This document shows, one piece after another, positions 12,000 through 22,850 of a stretch of DNA of 64,000 bases (the stretch's first letter is position 1; each line of letters opens with the position of its first letter). The position numbers and the translations under genes are program-made. The stretch comes from Trissonchulus latispiculum (Eukaryota > Nematoda > Enoplea > Enoplida > Ironidae), in the NCBI GenBank assembly GCA_030248195.1, contig JASAND010018167.1, forward strand, positions 62,001 to 126,000, in the 5' to 3' direction. Under the pieces are notes generated by a model, which saw nothing but the letters and a program-made list of their open reading frames with translations, did not search any database and was not told the origin of the DNA.

Positions 12000-12712
12000 C
12001 GATTTTTGGCAGCAGCAGCTCGATCACGCTGTCGACGATTCTTGAACCAGTTTCCGACCTGAGTTGGCGTCAGACCCGTCGCGTGGGCCAGTTCCCGTTT
12101 TTTGGCCGGATTCGGATACGGATCCTGGAGATACCATTCCCGGAGCAGATTTCGGGTCCTTTCCTTGAAACAGTGGGTCTTCTGTTCCCCGTCCCAGATG
12201 GTTCGCGGCATGGGGAACTTCTTCCGAACCCTATATTTATCCACCGGACCGAGGGGGCGTCCCCTCAGTTTTTCCGCTTCCTGGTAGTGGGCCTCCAGCC
12301 AGAGAGACTGGAGTTTGGCATGGGAAGCTTTGGTAAACCGATGGTTTTCCAGAATATGATAGAGTTCCCGAAAGTTTCCCATATGATAGGCAACCAAGGC
12401 TCGAGCCCGGAGAACGGATTCATTTTTGTTCAGTTCCGCGTAATTTGGGTGGGCCACTGGGAGGGACCAAAGGAACCGGGCCAGCCGTTCAATGTCCTGA
12501 CTGTCCTCCAGGGTCTCACAGACGCTGGCTACCTGGGTCGTGCTGAAGGTGAGGGCCGGGGTCACGGCAGGGAACGGTCCGGGCACGCCCGGAAGCAGCC
12601 CGCCCCCTCCGTTCTGCTGCGGTGGTGCGGCCGGTGCTGCAGCACCCGCCATGGACACAGCACTCGTGATGGCGGAAAAGGTGGGTCCGGCTAGACTGAA
12701 AGGCATCCACAT
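12000..12712 (-). CDS. SIX3/6 (Optix-class) homeobox transcription factor, exon 1
   Basis: First coding exon of a SIX-family DNA-binding transcription factor of the SIX3/6 subfamily, a nuclear regulator of anterior and eye development in animals. ATG at 12712 is the first Met after an in-frame TGA. The Ala/Gly/Pro-rich N-terminus (residues 1-54) leads into the SIX protein-interaction domain (about 55-168, from [16 protein letters not shown] to [11 protein letters not shown]) and the homeodomain (about 170-229, with [19 protein letters not shown] and recognition helix [16 protein letters not shown]). The sequence [11 protein letters not shown] with the AAAAKNR end is typical of SIX3/6 rather than SIX1/2 or SIX4/5. 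The exon ends AAT CG|GTAAAT at 12000, phase 2, matching exon 2 at 781. The exon is GC-rich compared with its surroundings. No break is seen. The subfamily assignment is secure; the symbol is left empty because the species is unknown. Confidence 0.96.
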
Positions 12713-13010
12713 TCTGTCAGTGTCATAAAAGTGTCACAAAGGAGGGTCTATCTTCAGACTGTTTTAAAGTTTGACAGCTGGAGAAATGTTCCCAGAGACA
12801 ACTAATGGAAGGGAGGGATGAGCTGTCAGTATCAATTATCGATCCTGGAAAGATTATAGGCACTGATAAGAAATAAGACAAGTCTTCTGCCTATCACTGA
12901 AATGAAAGAAAAGCTCTCAATAGGTATTATACTTTCCAAGTAGGCAGAGTCTAACCAATGAGGATTACGGTAGCCCTCTGATTGGCTGACGGGGAGAAAA
13001 CGCTTCAGTG
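12713..13010 (-). promoter_or_regulatory. putative SIX3/6 promoter region
   Basis: Upstream of the SIX3/6 start. CCAAT boxes occur on both strands: ATTGG at 12981..12985 (CCAAT on the gene strand) and CCAAT at 12955..12959 (plus). GGATTACGGTAG at 12961..12972 lies between them and also occurs in the intron near 2792. No TATA box is evident, as is usual for such genes. The transcription start is not known. Confidence 0.4.
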
Positions 13011-13729
13011 AATCTTATTGTTAACATGGAAGAGACAGAACTATCTCTTTCCCCCTAAGTCTGTCTTAATGGAGTAGGAAAGGGTTAAAAGCAGAGATCA
13101 CAGAATGCATTACTAATTTTCTGACATTGGCTACGAGAATGATACATGACATTTTTATCATTACTGATGATAGCTGTTCCTTGATAGGCGGAATTTTTGA
13201 TAAAATGAGACGAAATGTAGGAATTTTCTCCAGGTTCGAGGCTAGACATGCAAATGGAGGAAAACAGTAAATTTTAGTATAGTTTATGCCAGTATGCTAA
13301 TTAATCGGCATACGACTTAGGTTGCATACAGTGAATGGGCGAATTAAAAGATATCGTAAATATAATTGCAATTCCTAACTTTTTAGATATAATCGGAGAG
13401 CTAGCCAATTAAATTTGTGTTAATTTAAAATTTCAAACACCTTTATAACTGACAGTTATAAAAACTAATGTTTTTAAAACTAAACTAAACTTCTATTCCC
13501 AGTTCCCACCGCAAAAGGATGATTTATGAGAAATTTAAACTTTAACCATGTCTTAACTTTACAAATCAGAGAACTTTAGCGTTATATATACTGGTTTATT
13601 GACATGGTTTCAAAAAATGAATTTCATATTCTCTAATGGTTTTAGTAAGTTTTAATAAAATTATTGACCATTTCCTTCTGAAAATCTAAGATTTGCTAAG
13701 ATTAGGTATTAGCTGAAATGATATTCACG

Positions 13730-14215
13730 CTCACGAGTTCAAAGCCTCTATCAGAGACAAAAATTTTCGAGTTTTCTTGATCCCAACTTGCAAATCGAAC
13801 AGTTGAAGCTTGCTAAATAGAAAGTTTTGGGACAACTGAATATCGAGTAATCGATTACATACCTATAAAAAGCGTTAGCTCGATTTACAGTGTGAACTTT
13901 TTTAATGGTCGTGAGACTTTTTGGATGGTCGAACACCGAGCTTCTTAGGTCCTTTTTCGATTATAATTTCGTTAGCCCCAAAGGAAAGCTAAATCAGCAA
14001 ATTTAGTTCAGATTCGTATGCGGACAGCAAGGAATCCCTCGTTACAGTTTTCAGCAAAATCAAATGCTTTTTCGATTCCGTTGAGATTTTAAAAATGATT
14101 GAATATCACAAAATGGCAAAATTTCATGACATTTAAACTCTGCATTTTGGACACCAAATTTATAACTTGATTGGTAAAATTTCATTGAATTTTAGCGGTA
14201 GAGTGGGAGCAAATA
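13730..14215. repeat. degenerate foldback repeat, family A
   Basis: Eroded copy. Recognisable parts are cagcaaaatcaaatgctttt, ttcagattcgtatgcggaca and aatttcgttagcccc. The inverted partner is poorly preserved. Confidence 0.45.
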
Positions 14216-14428
14216 TGGCCGTATAAGCAAACTTGTATTAGCAGATAATGGTGTCAGAACACGAAAATGGAAGCTTTGGTTTGTATATGTATCACGAAAA
14301 ACCAAACTTTAGCGATACGAAGGCAGGCACTAATGTGAGTGCTTTCGAAGAAATTCATTTACAGCAAAATTTTAAATTCCTACAAAAATTTCAAAAATAT
14401 AATTTTGATGGTCCTGAACATGGATTAC

Positions 14429-14527
14429 CGCGGAGGGTCCGAGAGAGGAAGAGGTCCAAGTCCCTCCCCAGCCCGGACATGTTACAAGCCCTACAGTCGT
14501 CGGGGACAGGGAATAAGGAAAAATGGT
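14429..14527 (-). other. candidate internal exon, unrecognised gene
   Basis: A 99-bp island of clearly higher GC in AT-rich DNA, on the minus strand bounded by a strong acceptor (aattttttcag, ending at 14528) and a donor (CGCG|GTAATC, starting at 14428). Read in phase 1 it is open and GC3-rich, encoding a peptide with FPVPDDCRACNMSGLGRDLD; phase 0 is also open. It lies 1.7 kb upstream of the SIX3/6 start on the same strand, so a 5' exon of that gene or of an unrelated transcript is possible. An overlapping plus-strand frame (14248..14583) is the other explanation. No homology is recognised. Confidence 0.3.
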
Positions 14528-14814
14528 CTGAAAAAATTAGTTTTTACACTAAACTTTTCCTGAAAATAAACCGAAATTTTTAATTTCTTCTAAAAATTAA
14601 ATGTTTTGTTGCAAATTATCAGGAAATAAGAAATTTTAATAAAATTAGCGTTAATATTACGGAACTTTCGTCAGTTTTTTAAGGCACAAGCCCTCTCAAA
14701 ATTTCAGTTCAAGGTTCAAGTCCCCTCAAAGTTTCATTGGGGCAGGGTACCCCCAGGATTCGACTATGTAATGTAAGGTCCTTAATTGTCCTAAAATTTT
14801 AAGTTAAGGAAACA

Positions 14815-15000
14815 AAGGAATCGGGGCGAACCAAAAATTTATTGTCTTCGTTTTAGCTGAACAGCATAAAGAGGTTTTCAAGATTGCAGAACACGTAGCT
14901 GAACTGGATGTTTTGATCCAACCTTATGCATGCTCAGTATGAGCTAAAGATTTAAGCTTTAGACCGAAGGCTATACAAACTAACAAAATCAGTCTTTCAA
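14815..15000. repeat. partial foldback repeat, family A
   Basis: One arm and the hinge of the family: ggggcgaaccaaaaattt, tgtcttcgttttagctga, then tcagtatgagctaaagattt aagcttt. The second arm is missing or unrecognisable. Confidence 0.4.
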
Positions 15001-15423
15001 AGCAAAGTCTTTCAGTCTTTCAAATGTTTTCAATTTCAAATCATCTCTAAATGTAACTTGAATTTGGCAAAATAAAATTGACTAACCGGAATAATATTTC
15101 CCATCTACCAGATTTTCAACAAAACTTCAACAAGTAGACCCCTAAAAGGGGTGAAGTTCTGCAACCGAGACTTCAAATTCAATACTTTATTGAAAAGCAA
15201 ACATTAATGATTCAAACACAGCGACATCGGATATTGGTTCTTACTCCGTTAAGCAGTTATAGGTCCTCTCATCTGCATGAATATTGATCTAACCTTTTCC
15301 GATTATTTAGCTACTTTTAGGATCACCTGCCTGTTTTCAGATCTACCATGCAAAATTTGCAAAATACAAATTATTTTTATTTGTAACAGTTAGTCAAAAC
15401 TACAAACCGCAACCCAAAGGAAA

Positions 15424-15835
15424 ATGTTCGGATCTCTTGAACTTTATGACCACAAGGTGTCAACATGGTCCACTGTAAAGTTAGTTAGTGATTGCTACGA
15501 TGAATATTATTCGTTAATATTTATTTCATTGGAAAGCTCTAAACCTGCTCTATTCAACGGTATAAATAGTTTGTTTTTATCTTGTACTACGAAAAAATTA
15601 AGTTCGAAAATGTTAGTAAAATTTGAAAATTTACAAATTTTCGTCTCCTTTTTAAAATTAACTTATTAGTGAAATAACATACGACGAAATGCTTTATATC
15701 ATCGGATAGAGCATGTTAAGAGCTTTCGAATGATGTCAATATCAGTTAATAGTGGTCATCGTAGCAATCAGTAACTAAGTTCAAAGGAGACCTTGTTGAG
15801 TCCTTGTGGTCATAAAGTTCAAGAGATCCAAATGT
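15424..15835. repeat. foldback repeat, family B
   Basis: Different inverted-repeat element. The left arm starts gttcggatctcttgaacttt atgaccacaagg and continues gattgctacgatga; the right arm is its reverse complement, ending ccttgtggtcataaagttca agagatcc. The interior 15560-15690 includes the AT-rich spacer. The ORF across the left arm (15424..15669) is not considered a gene. Confidence 0.75.
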
Positions 15836-16930
15836 TCTGTACAGAAAAACGAAATCGAATTTTTTACAGTAGTTTTGGCCGAAAGCAGTTTGCAAATTAA
15901 TTTTCCCGAATCTACAGTATATACATCAATGATGGTCAATATTATATTAATTGCTGGTCTTTCTAAGTCAATAATAATACGTCTGGATTTATCTACTTTG
16001 TATCCTATTTATGTTTTATTGTCAGAGCTAGCTTTCTTTCTAGTGTTGATCTGGTCAGATACTTAACTAATTTAGTCTTCAGCTATTACAACATGGTAAT
16101 CTTATGTGATAAGGTGATAATTTTATCGAGGCAAACATTGTCCTTTTGCTTCAGTCAGCCATAACAATATTAAAAGCGTAACAGCATTTGTAAGATACAG
16201 CCAGTTTGCTAGCCGGCTGCTTGTCAAATGTTCGCAAAATCTGCAGATCTCATTTGCATAAATACTAGATACTCTTCAAAACTGTTTTCAGAATTGAAAT
16301 TTTAAGGGGGGGGGCGATAAAAATATCCGTGCAATACAAATTCTGGCTCAAGGGGGGAGGATGGTAAACGGGCAATAAAATATTACAAGAACGAGATGTA
16401 TAATAAGGGTTAACACAAGCACACAAAAATCAAGAAGTAAAATTAATCCAAAAAGGCCAAAATGCGCCATTACGACATGCTTGGCCCCCTTTGGTTAAAA
16501 AATGAGCTCAACAGTATACGAGACCAGTGTTGAATATAGGGAAAATTTGAATTGAGAATCGTTCCATAGTGCAATCCCTATCAATTTTCCCTGTCAATGG
16601 TTCTGCCTCCAGGCAGAACAAAAATCATTAACGCCGTATTGCCAGTCAGACAGTGCTTGCACTTATATATTGAGGTTTTATATACGTTTTACGTAACATA
16701 GCGTTCCCAGTTGAACTAACACTGCAGTGCCCGCAAAAAATTGGGGAAATTCGATGTTTAGTTTATCTTACAATTTTCAAACTGCAGTGGTACCTAATTT
16801 GAATAAAACATGGAAGCCAAAAGACTATCGCTTGAGCTTTCGAACAAGTGTTTCTAGAGAGTTCGGAAGTAAACCATTCCCCCCCCCCCCCAATTCCCAA
16901 GTAAACTATCTCCCCACTAACGTTTTATCT
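15836..16930. other. no recognised feature
   Basis: AT-rich, with a G9 run near 16309 and a C10 run near 16879. Short open frames on both strands show no domain, splice context or base composition that would support a gene. Confidence 0.5.
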
Positions 16931-17480
16931 CACATGAACCTTGGCCCAATTGGTTAAAACCTTGTGTGGATGCATTCCAACACATGTCTGATCAATTAGT
17001 ATTAAAATTTTAAAACTTTAAAAATTTTAAATTTTCAAGTTTTTTGAGGGGGGAACAAAGGGGAACCAAAACATTATTTTCCTATGATTTTGCTGAGAAG
17101 TTGCATATTGCGGGTTTTTGGGTAGTAAAATACGAAACTGAAGACCGTTTTTCGATTCAACTTTTCGTTACTTCTTAAGCTTACTACTTTAGCTTATACT
17201 TAACTAAGGAAAAGTTGGATCGAAAAACAGACTTCAAATTCGACGTCTACGACACAGTATATCCCTGTATACACTGTTTCGCCAAGATGGATGGCAAAAA
17301 ATTTGGGTACCCAAAAATTTTTGGCTCCCCTTGGTCCCCCCTTAAAAACTTTAAAATTTAAAACTTTACAATTTTATTATCAATCAATCAGAGATATGCC
17401 TTGGAATGCACCCACACAAAGATTGAGCTAAACCCGTTAAATTTTGCAAAAGTTAGCATCAAGTAAGCCATCGCCCCCAA
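16930..17480. repeat. foldback repeat, family A variant
   Basis: Ends aaaccttgtgtggatgcatt and aatgcacccacacaaag are inverted partners. The interior has aaggggaaccaaaa with ttttggctccccttggt, and the hinge gcttactactttagctta. The outer arms differ from the 18.9-kb copy. Confidence 0.65.
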
Positions 17481-18891
17481 TTGAGTTTGGGGAAGGAATT
17501 GTTTACTTGATCCGAAAGATCTTGCGCAACAAATCAGAGGTGGTAAACAAATAGGTTTTACGTAGTTAACGGCTTGCTTAATTGTTAGTTGAGAATGGGC
17601 GGGCCCAACATTTATAGAACTGGCATTAAACAATTCCAGATTACAGCTCAAACAAATTTCAAAAATAGCAATATTTAAACAGTCTTACCAGTAACTAATT
17701 AATAATAAAAATAAGCAAGCTAAAAACAACATTGGGGAAAACATGGACAATGATTAAATAGTATTAATAGCACTATGGTGACTAGGTGACTAAAGAAGCT
17801 ACTGTAAACCTGTCATTAGTGACGAAATTAGACTAATGGAGGTTGAACAAAACTGAACTGTAAGGGAGAGAAGTGTTGTAAAGTGACCACCTGTGGACCT
17901 CAAGTAGATCTCCTATCCAAACAGGGACCTTGTCCACTTCACCAGGATACCTCGGACAATACATCTATTAATCCTTTTTGTTCACGGACGCCAAATTTCA
18001 CCAAACCTATTCTCACTAATTTCTGTTCTCATCACAAGTCCTCTCTATTGTAATCTTCTGCTACAGTACCATTATACTGTACAGACGTTTTGTACAGAGG
18101 GGGACCCGCCAGTGCACAAACTCAAAACTATTCCTGCTTATCAAAATTAGAAGAGCTTTGAACACAAAAGGCAACTGTAAGCTAATATGAGTAACAGTAA
18201 TTAATGTCCAAATTTGAAGCGTCCAACTTTACACCAAGCCCCCCTGAGTTTGACTGGGAGGTGGGGTTCAATTTGTAGATGGACTGTAGAAGAGTTAATT
18301 AGGGGTGGAGCATTGCAGATTTAACAATAGAGTATTGTTGGCGCATCACTAACCACTAATCTGGTTCTATAAATTGTCAAAACGCCCAGTTTCCCTTCAA
18401 ATATAGGGGGATGGATTTTGTACACATCCTATTTTGAAGAAACATTGACATTAAGCTAATACTGTATATAATGGGAGGATTGTAATGTAGTGAGAGGTCA
18501 TGAGGTTTTGTATTATGATTTGAGGGACAAGAAATACGTATGGTACTCAAGTAGTTACTGTATTGGTTCAGTCCACCGTACAGAACAAGGAAAACAGACA
18601 TACGGTTTATGGATGACAGATACTATCTTTATTTAATACTTCTAGGGTGATAAATAACAAATTGCATTGTAGAAATATTATTACAGTTCAGTGAGTTCTG
18701 ACCATAGCGACCAGACACCAGGATAAGAGACAGAACAACTCCGAAAAGTTATAATACAAAAGTTGATAGCCGCTACAATTAGTCTAATAAATTAAAATTG
18801 CGGTTTTGTTAAGATTATGCTCCGTGCTTAAAGTTTTTAAAATTAAAATCCAGGTAAGATTTGCCATAGGTATGTTTTGGGTCGCGCTCAC
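17481..18891. other. no recognised feature
   Basis: AT-rich unique-looking sequence. Open frames 17388..17651 and 18377..18601 (minus) lack domains and are not called. Confidence 0.45.
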
Positions 18892-19604
18892 TTCAATATC
18901 ACAGAAATTTTGGTTGACACGGAAAATCAGAGTTTGTCACAATTTGGGGTCTTAACTCGATTACCCCCCCAGCACTCAAAATCCTTAAAACTTGACCAAA
19001 TGAGCTAACATTTGGTGTGGGTATGTTTTCGACCACGCTGAGTTCAAATATCACAAAATTTTTCGATTTCGCGAAATTCGAGTTTTTTTCGATTTCTATG
19101 GGGGGACTAAGGGAAACCGAAAAAGTTTTTGTCTTCGATTTTGCTGAAAAAATGTATATAGGGGTTTTCTGGGTCGTAGAACACGAATCTAAAGTCCGTT
19201 ACTCGATCCAGCTTTTCGTTAGTTCAGTATAAGCTAAGGATTTAAGCTTAAGATGTAAGCTTATACTGAGCTAACGAAAAGCTGAATTGAAAAACGGACT
19301 TCAGAATCGTGTTGTACGATCCTGAAAACCCCTATATACATCTTTTCAGCAAAATCGAAGACTAAAAATTTTTCGATTTCCCTTGGTCCCCCCTTAGAAA
19401 TCGAAAAAAACTCGAATTTCGCGAAATCGAAAAATTTTGTGATATTTGAACTCAGCGTGGTCGAAAACATACCCGCACCAAATTTTAGCTCATTTGGTCA
19501 AATTTTAAGGATTTTAAGTGCTGGGGGGGGTAATCGAGATAAGACCCCAAATTGTGACAAACTCTGATTTTCCGTGTCAACCAAAAATTTCTGTGATATT
19601 GAAC
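18892..19604. repeat. near-perfect foldback element, family A (best copy)
   Basis: About 712 bp made of two arms of about 350 bp. Left end ttcaatatcacagaaatttt ggttgacacgg; right end ccgtgtcaaccaaaaatttc tgtgatattgaa. Hinge near 19250 (taagcttaagatgtaagctta). The arms differ by only scattered substitutions, so a transcript through it would make a long hairpin. The open frames inside (19017..19232 plus; 19261..19470 minus) are mirror images of each other and are not genes. Confidence 0.9.
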
Positions 19605-19819
19605 TAGTACTTAAACTTTTATGCTGTTTAATTTGTTCCAGATATTCAGATAGGATTAACAAAACCTACTTTAAAAAGCATGCACCAAACAAGCGCCCAG
19701 CCTTACCCACTAAGCAATTATAGTGGTTCCCTGTAGTGTAGCGCAACAACATGATTAAAAATAATTTTTTAGATCTAGGTGAACGTTGTCTTAGATTATA
19801 CTGGACTTTTGCCGTTAAG

Positions 19820-19915
19820 AAATTTCCCGGAACGGGCCCAAACCCGAGACTCCTGATTTTACCGGCCGGGCGTTTTTAAAGCCCCGGTACGGCCGATATC
19901 GGCCCGGCCCGGCAT
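19820..19915. other. GC-rich CpG block
   Basis: About 95 bp rich in ccggccggg and ggcccggcccgg within AT-rich DNA, containing the palindrome ggccgatatcggcc. A related-looking GC-rich patch occurs at about 24450..24530. Possibly the remnant of an insertion; no identity assigned. Confidence 0.3.
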
Positions 19916-19984
19916 GCAACAACTGCAATATATAAGCACTAGGTGGCATATACTGTAGTTTACAAGATTTGCAGCATGGGCTAA

Positions 19985-20745
19985 GGTTGATAAACGGATT
20001 TCAGGTTCGTGTTCGGTGACCCCGACAACCCCTACATGCATTTTTAATCAAAATTTTTAGCAAAATCAGAGGCAAAAAATTTCTGTTTCTTTTGCGAATT
20101 CGAAAATACATTTTACGAAAGCAAAAACGTTGCGATATTTGAGTTCAATTTTGCCAAAAAGCATAACCATACAAAACTGTAGCTCATTTGATCAGGGTTA
20201 CCACTCAACATTCTCAAAACTTGACCATTTGAGCTGAAATTTGGAATGGGTGTGTTTTCAACCACGCTGAGTTCATATATCACAGAATTTTTCGAATTCG
20301 CTAAATTCGATTTTTTTTTATTCGTACGGGGGGAACAAGGGAAACCGAAACATTTCTTGTCTTCGATTTTGCTGAAAAGTCGTATATAGGGGTTTTCTGG
20401 GCCGCTGAACCAGAATCTGAAGTCCGTTTGTCGAGTCGGCTTTTCGTTGGTTCAATATGAGCTTACATCTTCAGCTTAAAACCTTAGGTTATACCAAGAG
20501 TGTATAATACCATTGGTATTATAAACTCTTGGTTATACTGAACTAACAAAAAGCTGAATCGAAAAACGGACTCTAGATTCGTATTCAGCGACCCAGAAAA
20601 CCCTATATACAACTTTTCAGCAAAATCGAAGACAAAAATTTTTCGGTTACCCTTACGAATCGAAAAATCTAATTTCGCGAATTCGAAGACATACCCATAC
20701 CAAATTTTAGCTCATTTGGTCAAGTTTTTAAAAATTTGAGTAAAC
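19985..20745. repeat. foldback repeats, family A: one half copy and one full copy
   Basis: 19985..20225 is a single arm; 20228..20745 is a full foldback with the hinge at about 20513. The hinge carries an extra 39-bp palindrome at 20494..20532 (ccaagag ... ggtattata ... ctcttgg) not present in other copies. Confidence 0.7.
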
Positions 20746-22224
20746 GAGACAAGAAACCAGAATTTTACCTAGGTATGCTACATTCATTGTAATAACCTTT
20801 ATTCTAACATTTAGTCATATCCTGACACAGACGGAACAAATTTATTTAGTTCCTCCCCGAACCCATTGGGGGAGCTGAATAGAAAATAGTTCGCTGCTAG
20901 CAGAAAAACACACATTAACACTGTTCGGCTCCTACCTACCTAACTAACACTGCTTTATATATTACGAACGAACGTCTCATTTGTGATTTCTAATGACACT
21001 ACAAACTACAAAACTAGCTGACTATAACACTTTGGTCGTACAACTTTTCAGCAAACTCTACGTTCCTAAACTGATAAAATAATGGTGTTATAGTTTAGAT
21101 AAGATCGAGGGAGGTACGGTAGATCCGTCTATTGAAAAGTGGAAAACAATTACTTAAACTATCAGTGGGAATGCCTATCGCTGTCTTGAACAAATGTGAG
21201 GAATTAGCACATAGGTAGGTCTCTTTGAACTCCGTTAGAAGCAATCTAGTGTAAAGTGGTCGTTTGAAAACCTGGCGTTTATCCTTAATTGTGATTGGAG
21301 GTCTGAAACCACTTTAGTGAAATGAAAACTTTTGACGGGCCTCTTTCAGGTGTTATACAGGATTTTAATTTTGTCACACTGTTCGCGGCGGCACACATTA
21401 GTGTCGCCAGATGCATTAAAAGGCAAAGTTTGAGAGTACGGTAGCCGTTTTGCGCATTTACTGTACGCAATTTTTCTCCCCAAAATTGTAACAGTGCCTG
21501 AGTGCTAATGCGTCACTTAAAATTGCAACTGAGTTGCAGTTTCATGGTTCCCAAGAAAATTTGTGTCTGTCCTTTGTCTAACAGGGCAGAAAACCTCTTT
21601 TTCACCATCTTCAGCATTGAAACTCTTATTATACACTCTTTGCATAATGAGACTAAAAATTTTAATGTATCTAAATGGGCTCTCACTCAGTTTTGTGATA
21701 CTATCAGTAACTGAACGCTAGGGGTCACCCCGTCACCTTGACAGGGAATTGTTTCACTTTTCCAGTTTCAATTCCAGCACAAAAATGACACAAACAGAGC
21801 ATATATATTGCAGATTTCAACAGGTTGAAATTGGCGAAAATATTTAGACAAAGCTAAAATGAAGTAATTTGAAGTTTCTATGAAACTGAGATTAATATGA
21901 AAACGATAATAGCGGTATTATTATTATTTTTGTTAAAACCATGAAATTGTGCTGCAAATTTTCAGCCAGTCTGTTTGTTGGATTTATTTTTTGTCTCGCC
22001 TTCACGCTAATTACAACAATCGTGGAGAGACCGACACACCAAACCATGGCATGAAAGTATTCTCCCCCAAAATGAAAATTACCAATTCACGAGATGTAGA
22101 AAATATTTAGAAGAGTTTAGACTTTAGACTTCTTGCAAAAAACTGACTAACTATTTTAGGATTCGGATGAATTCTCCGTGTGAATGAAAGGTTTTAAAAG
22201 GCTATTGAAAATTGAAACCTTATT
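20746..22224. other. no recognised feature
   Basis: AT-rich. Several 60-75 codon frames without domains or splice context; nothing supported. Confidence 0.4.
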
Positions 22225-22620
22225 TTTATGAGAGAAAATCAGGATCTTTCCTGGACAGCCCCCCAGGTCCATAATCCGCAAAACCTGACCAAATAAGCTG
22301 AAATTTGGTATGGGTTCGTTTTTGACCACAGTGAGTTCAAATATTGCATAAATTCGATTTCTTTTAGTTTCGTAAGGGGGAGCCAAGGGAAACCGAAAAA
22401 CTATAGGAAATTTCGGGGACGCAAAACGTGAATCTGAAGTCCGAATCTGAAGTCAAAAATTGTTTCGGTTTCCCTTGGTCCCCCGTTCCCTTACGATTCG
22501 GAAAAACTCTAAAACTTTTGCGATCTTTGAACTCGGCGTGGTCGAAAACATACCTAAACCAAATTTCAGCTCATCTGGGTCGAATTTTACGAAATCTGGG
22601 CCAGGGAGGGTTTTCCTGAA
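22225..22620. repeat. foldback repeat, family A, shortened hinge
   Basis: Arms with ctgaaatttggtatgggttc and aaaccaaatttcagctcatc, and aagggaaaccgaaaaa with ttcggtttcccttggtc. The hinge is short, with a direct duplication of tccgaatctgaagt near 22440. The frames on both strands are repeat shadows. Confidence 0.65.
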
Positions 22621-22765
22621 AAGATTCAAAAATCCTTAATTTTGGTGAGAAGTGAAATAGCAAATAGCAACACATTAGACATAAATTTGCCCGTAAAAAA
22701 TAATAGGATTAAAAGGACTAATTCTCACGCAGAAGGTGTGGGGTGGATTCTCCGTATGGTCTCGC

Positions 22766-22850
22766 TGTTCGGAGCTTTGCTTAGTGGTAGTGTGTTTACC
22801 ACGATCATGTGAAATCAGACAACTCGAGTTCGATCGCCGCCCTGGACACT
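22766..22850 (+). repeat. tRNA-derived SINE head
   Basis: A-box-like ttgcttagtggtagtgt at about 22777 and B-box-like gagttcgatcgcc at about 22826 with the normal spacing for a polymerase III tRNA-type promoter. Acceptor and T stems do not pair well, so it is a SINE head or tRNA pseudogene, not a working tRNA. The SINE body probably runs into 22850-23030. Confidence 0.45.

Noticed and set aside
12083..12694. 203-codon plus-strand ORF and smaller frames over the SIX exons
   Set aside because: Shadows of the GC-rich SIX3/6 exons on the other strand; no domains.
19017..19470. two similar ORFs on opposite strands
   Set aside because: They are the two arms of one foldback repeat read in mirror image.
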